Assembly (NCBI GenBank): GCA_032160545.1
Contig: JAVHVN010000195.1
Coordinates: 1-5,672, forward strand
From: DATGFB01 sp032160545
GTDB lineage: Bacteria; Actinomycetota; Actinomycetes; Mycobacteriales; Jatrophihabitantaceae
Length of the DNA stretch: 5,672 nt
Direction of reading: 5' to 3'
Shown here: positions 1 to 5,672 of the stretch, one piece after another
How the letters are laid out: every line of letters begins with the position of its first letter
Numbering within the stretch: the first letter of the stretch is position 1
Notes under the pieces: model-generated
What the model was told of the DNA's origin: nothing
Database searches by the model: none
The model's input: only the letters and a program-made list of their open reading frames with translations
Program-made: the position numbers and the translations under genes

Positions 1-504
1 GTCGGCTGCTGCACGGCGTTGGTCGTCGGTGGCCTGCGCGGCGATACGGGCACGCGCGTCCTCTGGTGACATGCCGCGGTCACCGAGGCGGGTGACCCGC
101 ACATCGTCGTCGGCGATCACGACAACCACCGTGTCGAACGCTTCCGCGAGCCCGCCCTCGACCAACAGCGGGATGTCGTGCACGACGATCGCGCCCGCCG
201 GAGTCGCCGCCATCAACCGGGCCGTGCGCTCCCCTACCAGGGGGTGGACGATCGCATTGAGCGCGTCGCGCTGGGCCTGGTCGGCAAACACGATCGCCGC
301 GATGGCCGGACGATCGAGCGTGCCGTCGTCGGCGACGACGTCCGGGCCGAAGTGAGCGACAACCGCGTCGTAGCCGGGCGTGCCGGGCTCGACGACCTCG
401 CGAGCGATCCGGTCGGCGTCGATCACGAGCGCGCCGAGTGCCTGGAGCCGGGCGGCAACGGTGCTCTTGCCCGACCCGACTCCGCCGGTTAATCCAACTC
501 TCAT
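1..504 (-). CDS. coaE: Dephospho-CoA kinase, N-terminal part (cut by the left window edge)
   Basis: Dephospho-CoA kinase transfers the ATP gamma-phosphate to the 3'-hydroxyl of dephospho-CoA, the last step of coenzyme A synthesis in the cytosol. I translated 168 codons from the ATG at 504-502; no stop occurs before the window edge, so the C-terminus lies outside. Visible motifs are the Walker A P-loop GGVGSGKS (residues 7-14), the family IDADRI motif (28-33, with D29 and D31), IVHPLV (85-90) and HDIPLLVEGG (109-118). The final visible stretch, ATDDQRRAAAD, is the usual lead into the C-terminal helix. A typical CoaE is about 200 residues, though mycobacterial versions carry an extra C-terminal domain; that cannot be judged here. 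The start is fixed by the P-loop lying seven residues in. There is no clear Shine-Dalgarno sequence upstream. The gene lies 75 bp after rpsA on the same strand, with a strong hairpin between. Codons 2 and 5 are the rare AGA and TTA. Confidence 0.96.
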   Translation of the reverse strand, partial: MRVGLTGGVGSGKSTVAARLQALGALVIDADRIAREVVEPGTPGYDAVVAHFGPDVVADDGTLDRPAIAAIVFADQAQRDALNAIVHPLVGERTARLMAATPAGAIVVHDIPLLVEGGLAEAFDTVVVVIADDDVRVTRLGDRGMSPEDARARIAAQATDDQRRAAAD

Positions 505-529
505 GGCCGGGACGCTACCGACCACGCAA

Positions 530-562
530 CGAGGCCCCGTGGACAGCGTCCACGGGGCCTCG
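530..562 (-). terminator. Perfect GC-rich hairpin after rpsA; likely terminator or attenuator
   Basis: Positions 530-543 and 549-562 are exact reverse complements (14 bp, ten of them from AGGCCCCGTG and its complement). The five-base loop CAGCG can close one more C-G pair. The stem begins 17 bases after the rpsA stop codon, the usual place for an intrinsic terminator. No T-tract follows on the minus strand (next bases GTTGCGTGGT); U-less terminators are common in actinobacteria, so termination is plausible but not proven. Only 25 bases separate the stem from the coaE ATG, so the hairpin could also attenuate read-through into coaE. The structure is seen directly; its function is inferred. Confidence 0.75.
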
Positions 563-579
563 AAGCGAAGCGGAACGGA

Positions 580-2031
580 TCAGCGACCGGCGAGCTTCTC
601 GCGCAACGCGGCGAGTGCCTCGTCCGAGGCGAGCGTGCCGTTGCTCTCGGGCGCATCTGACGTGTAGGACGTCGCCTCGCCTGACTCGGTGGCAGCATCG
701 GCGTCGGCCTTCTGGGCCTCCTCGAGCTGCTTGCGGTGCGCCTCGAAACGCTCGCGCGCGGCGGCATAGCGCTTCTCCCAGGCCTCCTTCTGCTCCTCGT
801 AGCCGGGGAGCCATTCCTGGGTCTCGGGGTCGAAGCCCTCGGGGAAGATGTACTGGCCCTGGTCGTCGTACTGGGCCTCCATGCCGTACTGCGCCGGGTC
901 GAACTCCTCGTCGGAGAGCGCGCCCTCGTTGGCCTGCTTCAGCGACAGCGAGATGCGACGGCGCTCGAGGTCGATGTCGATGACCTTGACCAGGAGCTCG
1001 TCACCGACCTGCACGACCTGCTCGGGGATCTCGACGTGCCGCTCAGCGAGTTCGGAGATGTGCACCAGGCCCTCGATGCCGTCCTGCACTCGGACGAACG
1101 CACCGAACGGAACCAGCTTGGTGACCTTGCCGGGCACGACCTGACCGATCTGGTGCGTGCGCGCGAACTGACGCCACGGGTCTTCCTGGGTCGCCTTCAG
1201 CGACAGGGAGACACGCTCGCGGTCGAGGTCGATGTCGAGCACCTCGACGGTGACCTCCTGGCCGACCTCGACGACCTCGCTCGGGTGGTCGATGTGCTTC
1301 CAGGACAGCTCGGAGACGTGCACCAGGCCGTCGACACCGCCCAGGTCGACGAACGCGCCGAAGTTGACGATCGACGAGACGACACCGGTGCGGACCTGGC
1401 CCTTGGCGAGCTTATTCAGGAACTCGCTGCGCACCTCGGATTGAGTCTGCTCGAGCCATGCGCGGCGCGACAGGACTACGTTGTTGCGTTTCTTGTCGAG
1501 CTCGATGATCTTCGCCTCGAGCGTCTTGCCGACATAGGGCTGCAGATCGCGGACGCGCCGCATCTCGACGAGCGACGCAGGCAAGAAGCCACGCAAGCCG
1601 ATGTCGATGATCAGGCCACCCTTGACGACCTCGATGACCGTGCCCTCGACGACCTCGTCGTTCTCCTTCTTCTGCTCGATCGTGCCCCAGGCGCGCTCGT
1701 ACTGCGCGCGCTTCTTGGACAGGATCAGCCGGCCCTCCTTGTCCTCCTTCTGGAGAACCAGGGCCTCGATCTCGTCACCCACGGAAACGACCTCGTTCGG
1801 GTCGACGTCGTGTTTGATCGAGAGCTCACGGGAGGGGATGACACCCTCGGTCTTGTAGCCGATGTCGAGCAGGACCTCGTCACGGTCGACCTTGACGATG
1901 GTGCCCTCGACGATGTCGCCATCGTTGAAGTACTTGATCGTGGAGTCGATGGCGGCGAGGAAGTCTTCGGCGGAGCCGATGTCGTTGATCGCTACTTGCG
2001 GTGTGACGGGCGCTTCGGTGGTGGCGGTCAT
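580..2031 (-). CDS. rpsA: 30S ribosomal protein S1, four-domain actinobacterial form
   Basis: Ribosomal protein S1 binds mRNA on the 30S subunit and helps place and unfold messages for initiation. The protein is 483 residues, close to the roughly 480 of mycobacterial S1 and shorter than the six-domain E. coli protein. Four OB-fold S1 domains lie at about residues 37-107, 124-191, 211-279 and 296-365. The last two carry the best RNA-binding signatures (FGAFVDLGGVDGLVHVSEL and FGAFVRVQDGIEGLVHISEL); domain 2 is divergent. After residue 370 comes a charged tail: an acidic and aromatic segment (376-410), a probable helix rich in E, K, R and A (411-445), a low-complexity A/S/E/T linker (446-466), and a terminal LASDEALAALREKLAGR helix resembling other actinobacterial S1 C-termini. 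The ATG at 2031-2029 gives the family's usual N-terminus; AGGA lies 12 bases upstream. It is followed by a strong hairpin, then coaE. Confidence 0.98.
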   Translation of the reverse strand: MTATTEAPVTPQVAINDIGSAEDFLAAIDSTIKYFNDGDIVEGTIVKVDRDEVLLDIGYKTEGVIPSRELSIKHDVDPNEVVSVGDEIEALVLQKEDKEGRLILSKKRAQYERAWGTIEQKKENDEVVEGTVIEVVKGGLIIDIGLRGFLPASLVEMRRVRDLQPYVGKTLEAKIIELDKKRNNVVLSRRAWLEQTQSEVRSEFLNKLAKGQVRTGVVSSIVNFGAFVDLGGVDGLVHVSELSWKHIDHPSEVVEVGQEVTVEVLDIDLDRERVSLSLKATQEDPWRQFARTHQIGQVVPGKVTKLVPFGAFVRVQDGIEGLVHISELAERHVEIPEQVVQVGDELLVKVIDIDLERRRISLSLKQANEGALSDEEFDPAQYGMEAQYDDQGQYIFPEGFDPETQEWLPGYEEQKEAWEKRYAAARERFEAHRKQLEEAQKADADAATESGEATSYTSDAPESNGTLASDEALAALREKLAGR

Positions 2032-2043
2032 TGAGTAGATGGG

Positions 2044-2047
2044 TCCT
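2044..2047 (-). promoter_or_regulatory. Possible ribosome binding site of rpsA
   Basis: On the minus strand AGGA is followed by 12 bases and then the rpsA ATG. The spacing is longer than the usual 5-9 bases, so this is a weak site. S1 genes often lack a strong Shine-Dalgarno sequence because the protein regulates its own translation in E. coli; whether that holds here is unknown. Confidence 0.35.
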
Positions 2048-2055
2048 GACAGGTA

Positions 2056-2085
2056 CTAGTACGGGCGCGGACATGCCTCGGTCGC
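2056..2085 (-). promoter_or_regulatory. Weak candidate promoter for rpsA
   Basis: Reading the minus strand, GCGACC (2085-2080) shares the central GAC of a -35 box. After an 18-base spacer comes TACTAG (2061-2056), a partial match to the actinobacterial TAnnnT -10 box that lacks the final T. It would start transcription close to 2049 and give a leader of under 20 bases. The -10 lies inside the palindrome GTACTAGTAC (2053-2062), the most AT-rich patch nearby. No better candidate was found between the two divergent genes. This is a guess from sequence alone. Confidence 0.2.
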
Positions 2086-2109
2086 CGGAGATCGAGATCT
2101 GGACGAGCG

Positions 2110-2161
2110 GCCTACTCCATGTCGAGGCCACAGACGTGTTCGCAGGCTCAAGCCTACTCCA
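2110..2161. repeat. Two direct copies of a 10-bp sequence, 42 bp apart
   Basis: GCCTACTCCA occurs at 2110-2119 and again at 2152-2161. The start-to-start distance of 42 bp is about four helical turns, so both copies face the same side of the DNA. They lie in the divergent region between rpsA and the methyltransferase gene, so a regulator binding pair is possible. The match is exact, but the function is only inferred, and a chance 10-bp match cannot be excluded. Confidence 0.4.
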
Positions 2162-2203
2162 GGCCCGCGATTCAGCGGAAACTCCCGCTGTTCCGCGGGC
2201 CTG
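2160..2203 (+). promoter_or_regulatory. Bipartite inverted repeat just before the methyltransferase ribosome binding site
   Basis: An outer 10-bp perfect stem (2160-2169 with 2194-2203) encloses a 6-bp inner stem (CAGCGG 2173-2178 with CCGCTG 2185-2190) and the hexaloop AAACTC, with a symmetric three-by-three internal loop. It ends two bases before the AGGA at 2206. If transcribed from the plus strand it would fold in the 5' leader and could limit ribosome access. As DNA it could be an operator. On the minus strand it lies about 130 bases before rpsA and might stop read-through from the polA side. The structure is seen; the role is not decided by the sequence. Confidence 0.55.
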
Positions 2204-2205
2204 AC

Positions 2206-2209
2206 AGGA
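2206..2209 (+). promoter_or_regulatory. Ribosome binding site that decides the methyltransferase start
   Basis: AGGA is eight bases before the ATG at 2218, a normal spacing. The nearby GGAGG at 2211-2215 is only two bases from the same ATG, too close to serve it. The ATG at 2209 overlaps AGGA itself and has no site upstream. The 2218 start is therefore preferred over 2209 and over the far upstream ATG at 2119. Confidence 0.6.
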
Positions 2210-2217
2210 TGGAGGCG

Positions 2218-3033
2218 ATGACCGACCAGCCGCAGGCCGTGGGGATCGCCCGGCGCCACGAGAACGCCGCCACCACCGTCCGGGCCAACCGCGGGTGGTG
2301 GGACCGTGACGCCGACGACTACCACGCCGAACACGGCAGGTTCCTCGGTGACGCGGACTTCGTCTGGTGCCCCGAGCGCGTGCGCGAGGAGGATGCCCAC
2401 CTGCTCGGCGACGATCTGACCGGCCGACGCGTCCTCGAGATCGGTTGCGGCGCGGCAATGTGTTCGCGGTGGCTCGCGGCCCGGGGTATTGAGGTGCTCG
2501 CCTCCGACCTTTCCGCCGGGATGCTCCGGCACGCCCGGGCCGGGGCCGAACGCACCGGCATCGAGGTGCCGCTCGTGCAGGCCGATGCGCAGCACCTGCC
2601 GTTCGCCGACAATTCCTTCGACATCGTGTTCACCGCATTCGGCGCCGTGCCGTTCGTCGAGGACTCGGGTGCGGTGATGGGTGAGGTCGCTCGGGTACTT
2701 CGGGCGGGTGGGCGCTGGGTGTTCTCGACCACGCACCCGATCCGCTGGTCGTTCCCGGACGACCCCGGGCCTGACGGTCTGACGGCGACCATGGCGTACT
2801 GGGACCGCACGCCCTACGTGGAGTTCGCCGCGGACCGCAGCCCGACCTACGTCGAGCACCATCGGACTCTCGGCGACCGCGTCCGCGAGATCGCCGCCGC
2901 CGGCTTCCGGCTCGTCGACCTGGTCGAGCCCGAGTGGCCGGCCGGCCTCACCGACGAGTGGGGCCAGTGGTCGCCGCTTCGGGGCGCGATCCTGCCCGGC
3001 ACGGCGATCTACGTGTGCGAGCTGCCCGCGTAG
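2218..3033 (+). CDS. Class I SAM-dependent methyltransferase, substrate unknown
   Basis: A soluble protein of 271 residues with a Rossmann methyltransferase fold (Methyltransf_11/25 type) and no signal peptide or membrane segment. The SAM-binding motif I is VLEIGCGAA (72-80). The acidic residue expected to hold the SAM ribose is D97 in LASDLS. QADAQHLPFAD (121-131) is the adenine-side loop, and SFDIVFTAFGAVPF (133-146) and VLRAGGRWVFS (160-170) match the later core strands. Outside the core, an aromatic N-terminal segment (ANRGWWDRDADDYHAEHG, 23-40) and a C-terminal part with THPIRWSFPDDP, YVEHHRTLGD and EWGQWSPLRG look like a specific actinobacterial subfamily rather than a generic enzyme; these parts probably form the acceptor pocket. 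The substrate cannot be named. It is divergent from rpsA and convergent with polA. Codon use resembles its neighbours, with no sign of recent transfer. Confidence 0.9.
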   Translation: MTDQPQAVGIARRHENAATTVRANRGWWDRDADDYHAEHGRFLGDADFVWCPERVREEDAHLLGDDLTGRRVLEIGCGAAMCSRWLAARGIEVLASDLSAGMLRHARAGAERTGIEVPLVQADAQHLPFADNSFDIVFTAFGAVPFVEDSGAVMGEVARVLRAGGRWVFSTTHPIRWSFPDDPGPDGLTATMAYWDRTPYVEFAADRSPTYVEHHRTLGDRVREIAAAGFRLVDLVEPEWPAGLTDEWGQWSPLRGAILPGTAIYVCELPA

Positions 3034-3052
3034 ACGGGTCGGACGCTCGGGC

Positions 3053-3072
3053 GGGCCGGTGCGCGCCGGCCC
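3053..3072. terminator. GC hairpin between the convergent methyltransferase and polA genes
   Basis: GGGCCGG (3053-3059) and CCGGCCC (3066-3072) form a 7-bp all-GC stem around a six-base loop, which a T-G wobble can shorten. It starts 19 bases after the methyltransferase stop and 24 bases after the polA stop on the other strand, so it could serve as a two-way terminator. Neither side has a T-tract. Confidence 0.55.
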
Positions 3073-3081
3073 CGTAACACA

Positions 3082-3105
3082 GCGCGCTGACTGCGCTCAG
3101 TGCGC
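3082..3105 (+). terminator. Second hairpin overlapping the polA stop codon
   Basis: Positions 3082-3090 pair with 3097-3105 around the loop CTGCGC. In plus-strand RNA all nine positions pair, one as G-U (3086 with 3101). In minus-strand RNA the same position becomes a C-A mismatch, so the stem is better suited to ending plus-strand transcripts of the methyltransferase gene. The right arm covers the polA stop codon (3097-3099) and its last codons. Confidence 0.4.
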
Positions 3106-5672
3106 AGCCTCGTGCCAGGTGCGACCGACGCCGACCGACACGTCGAGGGGCACGTCCAGGGCATACGCGCCCGCCATCTCGCGGCGCACCAGCGCCTCGA
3201 CCGCGTCGCGCTCGCCCGGAGCGATCTCGAGGACCAGCTCGTCGTGCACCTGCAACAGCAACCGCGAGCGTAGGGCCGCCTCGCCCAAGCCTCGGTGCAC
3301 GCCGAGCATTGCCACCTTGATGATGTCGGCGGCGCTGCCCTGGATGGGCGCGTTCAGCGCCGCGCGCTCGGCCATCTCCCGCAGATTGCGGTTGTCGCTG
3401 TTGAGGCTGTCCAGGTAGCGCCGCCGGCCCATGATCGTCTCGGTGAACCCCGTCTGCCGGGCATCCTCGACCACCGAGCGCAGGTACTCGCGCACCCCGC
3501 CGAACCGGGTGAAATAGGCGTCCATCTGCACCCGCGCCTCGTCGGGTGTGATCTTCAGTTGCTTGGACAGCCCGAACGGCGAGAGCCCGTAGGCGAGTCC
3601 GTACGACATCGCCTTGATGCGCCGCCGCATCTCGGGGTCGACCTCTTCGGGCGGGATGCCGAACGCCCTGGACGCGACGAACGTGTGGAGGTCCTCGCCG
3701 GTGGTGAACGCCTCGATGAGCCCCGCGTCGCGCGAGAGGTGCGCCATGATGCGCATCTCGATCTGGCTGTAGTCGGCGGTCATCAGCGACTCGTAGCCAG
3801 GCCCGACGGTGAACGCCTCCCGGATCCGGCGTCCCTCGGCCGTCCGCACCGGAATGTTCTGCAGGTTCGGGTCGGTGGACGAGAGCCGCCCGGTGGCGGC
3901 CACCGTCTGGTTGAAGGTGGTGTGGATGCGCCCGACGTCGTCGATCAAGGGCAGGAGGCCGTCGACGACCGACTTCAGGCGTGCCACCTCGCGGTGGCGC
4001 AGCAGCAGTTCGAGCACCGGGTGCTCGGTCTTGGCGTAGAGATCGGCGAGTGAGTCGGCGTCGGTGGTGTACCCGGTCTTGATGCGCTTGGTCTTCGGCA
4101 GCCCGAACTGGTCGAAAAGGATCTCCTGGAGTTGCTTCGGCGAACCCAGGTTGAACTCGCGGCCCACGACCTGGTGAGCGTCCTGCTCGACGGCCTTGAC
4201 CCCGGCACCGAGCTCGGCCTGGAGTGCGAGCAGCCCGTCGACGTCGGTGGCGATGCCGACAGCCTCCATGTCGGCCAGGACGTACGTCAGCGGCAGCTCC
4301 ATGTCGGCGAGCAGCCCGGTAGCACCGCCGCGCTCGAGTTCGGTACCGAACGTGTCGGCGAGGTCCTTGACCGCCGTCGCCCGCACCGTCTCGACCTCGG
4401 CCAGGGCATCGTCGGACTCGTCGATGCCTCCGTCGAGGGTCAGCTGCCCGGACTCCTCGACGTTGGAGCGCAGCTCGCGGTGCAGATAGCGCAGTGCCAG
4501 GTCGCCGAGGTCGAACGTCCGCTGGTCGGGCCGCAGCAGGTAGCCGGCGAGCTGGGTGTCGCTCGTGACGCCGTTCAGGTGCCACCCGTGCTGGCGGAGC
4601 GCGAGCAGCGGCCCCTTGACGTCGTGCACCGCTTTCGGGACGTCGGGGTCGGCGAGCCATGCGGCGAAGGCCGCGTCGTCGTCGACGTCCATCGTGTCGC
4701 TCGACAGGTACGCCGCAGCGCCGTCTGCCGAAGCCAGCCCGATGCCGCTGATCGAGCCGGTGCCTCGACCCCACTGGCCACGGAACGCGATGCCGACCCG
4801 GTTGCCGTCGCGAGCGTGCTCGAGCAGCCACTGCTCGGTCTCGTCGACGCCGAGCCGGGAAGTGGCGACGTCGAACCCTTCGTCGGCTTCAGGCTGCGCA
4901 GCGGCCACGGTCGCGAACAGCCGCTCGCGCAGGACGCGGAACTGCAGGTCGTCGAAGAGCGCGTGCACCTGGTCGCGGTCCCACTGCGCGCGCTCGAGGT
5001 CGTCCACATGCAGGGGGACGTCGACGTCGGTGACGAGCTCGGTGAGCCGGCGGTTGCGGATGACGTTGCCGAGGTTGTCGCGCAACGCGTCGCCGACCTT
5101 GCCCTTGACCGTGTCGACCCGAGCCACGAGGGCGTCGAGTGAGCCGTACTCGCGCACCCACTTGGCGGCGGTCTTCTCGCCCACCCCGGGGATGCCCGGC
5201 AGGTTGTCGCTGGGGTCGCCGCGCAGGGCCGCGTAGTCGGGGTACTGCTTCGGCGAGAGCCCGTACTTGGCGTCGACCTCCTCCGGCGTGAACCGGGTGA
5301 GCTCACTGACCCCCTTGCGCGGGTAGAGGACGGTGACCTGGTCGTTCACCAGCTGGAGCGCGTCCCGGTCGCCGGTGCAGATGAGCACGTGCTTGCCCTG
5401 CGCGGTCGCCTCGGTGGTGAGCGTCGCGATGACGTCGTCAGCCTCGTAACCCTCGACGGCGACCGACCGGATCCGTAGCGCGTCGAGCACCTCGCGGATG
5501 AGGGTGACCTGGCCGCGAAAGTCCTGCGGCGTCTCGGACCGGCCGGCCTTGTACTCGGCGTACTGCTCGCTGCGGAAGGTCTGCCGTGAGACGTCGAACG
5601 CGACACCGATGTGCGTCGGCTCCTCGTCGCGGAGCAGATTGATCAGCATCGAGGTGAAGCCGAAGACGGCGT
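3097..5672 (-). CDS. polA: DNA polymerase I (5' end of gene cut by the right window edge)
   Basis: DNA polymerase I removes RNA primers and fills gaps in lagging-strand synthesis and excision repair. 858 codons including stop are visible; alignment from memory suggests about 30 N-terminal residues, including the first metal-binding aspartate, lie outside. Residue numbers count from the internal Met at 5649. The 5' nuclease domain (to about 245) shows YEADDVIATL (68-77), CTGDRDALQLV (91-101) and GDPSDNLPGIPGVGEKTA (144-161), the metal-binding acids and helix-hairpin-helix. The middle 3'-5' exonuclease-like domain (about 262-440) lacks the catalytic acids: the DTE segment reads FRG (289-291). 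The polymerase domain has TGRLSSTDPNLQNIPVR (586-602), motif A DYSQIEMR (626-633), the O-helix RRRIKAMSYGLAYG (675-688) and motif C VHDE (801-804), so it should be active. Tyr683 occupies the dideoxynucleotide-selectivity position, as in the mycobacterial enzyme. It converges on the methyltransferase gene. Confidence 0.98.
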   Translation of the reverse strand, partial: AVFGFTSMLINLLRDEEPTHIGVAFDVSRQTFRSEQYAEYKAGRSETPQDFRGQVTLIREVLDALRIRSVAVEGYEADDVIATLTTEATAQGKHVLICTGDRDALQLVNDQVTVLYPRKGVSELTRFTPEEVDAKYGLSPKQYPDYAALRGDPSDNLPGIPGVGEKTAAKWVREYGSLDALVARVDTVKGKVGDALRDNLGNVIRNRRLTELVTDVDVPLHVDDLERAQWDRDQVHALFDDLQFRVLRERLFATVAAAQPEADEGFDVATSRLGVDETEQWLLEHARDGNRVGIAFRGQWGRGTGSISGIGLASADGAAAYLSSDTMDVDDDAAFAAWLADPDVPKAVHDVKGPLLALRQHGWHLNGVTSDTQLAGYLLRPDQRTFDLGDLALRYLHRELRSNVEESGQLTLDGGIDESDDALAEVETVRATAVKDLADTFGTELERGGATGLLADMELPLTYVLADMEAVGIATDVDGLLALQAELGAGVKAVEQDAHQVVGREFNLGSPKQLQEILFDQFGLPKTKRIKTGYTTDADSLADLYAKTEHPVLELLLRHREVARLKSVVDGLLPLIDDVGRIHTTFNQTVAATGRLSSTDPNLQNIPVRTAEGRRIREAFTVGPGYESLMTADYSQIEMRIMAHLSRDAGLIEAFTTGEDLHTFVASRAFGIPPEEVDPEMRRRIKAMSYGLAYGLSPFGLSKQLKITPDEARVQMDAYFTRFGGVREYLRSVVEDARQTGFTETIMGRRRYLDSLNSDNRNLREMAERAALNAPIQGSAADIIKVAMLGVHRGLGEAALRSRLLLQVHDELVLEIAPGERDAVEALVRREMAGAYALDVPLDVSVGVGRTWHEAAH

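Noticed and set aside
736..2034. 432-residue open frame on the plus strand opposite rpsA
   Set aside because: It is a leucine, valine and aspartate-rich mirror of rpsA codons typical of GC-rich genomes, with no recognisable domain; rpsA matches its family along its full length.
2211..2215. GGAGG as the methyltransferase ribosome binding site
   Set aside because: It leaves only two bases before the ATG at 2218, and the next plausible in-frame start (GTG at 2239) is too far away.
2119..2217. N-terminal extension of the methyltransferase from the ATG at 2119
   Set aside because: It would cover the bipartite dyad and a direct repeat, adds 33 residues without resemblance to the fold, and the AGGA at 2206 fits the ATG at 2218 better.
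2056..2862. 268-residue minus-strand open frame opposite the methyltransferase gene
   Set aside because: The plus strand encodes clear methyltransferase motifs; this frame is compositionally biased and has no motif.
2948..4831. 627-residue minus-strand open frame overlapping polA and the end of the methyltransferase gene
   Set aside because: It lies in another frame of polA, is almost entirely arginine, alanine and glycine, and shows no motif; polA explains the region.
4132..5142. 336-residue plus-strand open frame opposite polA
   Set aside because: It is an antisense shadow of a conserved polymerase coding sequence without family features.
1..5672. A novel defence, mobile or biosynthetic system
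   Set aside because: No transposase, integrase, nuclease pair, CRISPR-like array, tRNA or attachment site is visible; three of the four genes are core housekeeping genes and the fourth is a single methyltransferase.

Overview
The window is chromosomal DNA from a high-GC actinobacterium. The evidence is strong G/C bias at third codon positions, an actinobacterial-type ribosomal protein S1 with four S1 domains and an acidic C-terminal tail, and a DNA polymerase I whose 3'-5' exonuclease module has lost its catalytic acids. The polA, rpsA, coaE gene order matches mycobacteria and relatives. The genus cannot be fixed from this sequence; something near the Nocardioidaceae is only a weak guess.

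From left to right there are four real genes. Positions 1-504 (minus) hold the N-terminal 168 codons of coaE, the last enzyme of coenzyme A synthesis, cut by the left edge. Positions 580-2031 (minus) are a complete rpsA. A very strong hairpin (530-562) separates rpsA from coaE. Positions 2032-2217 are a divergent regulatory region with a weak rpsA promoter candidate, a 10-bp direct repeat and a bipartite dyad. Positions 2218-3033 (plus) encode a complete class I SAM-dependent methyltransferase of unknown substrate. A 63-bp convergent gap with two GC-rich hairpins follows. Positions 3097-5672 (minus) are polA, complete at its C-terminus but lacking about 30 N-terminal residues beyond the right edge.

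Three genes on the minus strand form a housekeeping row (replication/repair, translation, cofactor synthesis). The methyltransferase is an opposite-strand gene between polA and rpsA, so those two are unlikely to be co-transcribed here. I see no mobile element, CRISPR array, tRNA or rRNA, and no sign of a new multi-gene system. The points most worth a second look are the hairpins and repeats between genes, the isolated methyltransferase, and the tyrosine in the polymerase O-helix.
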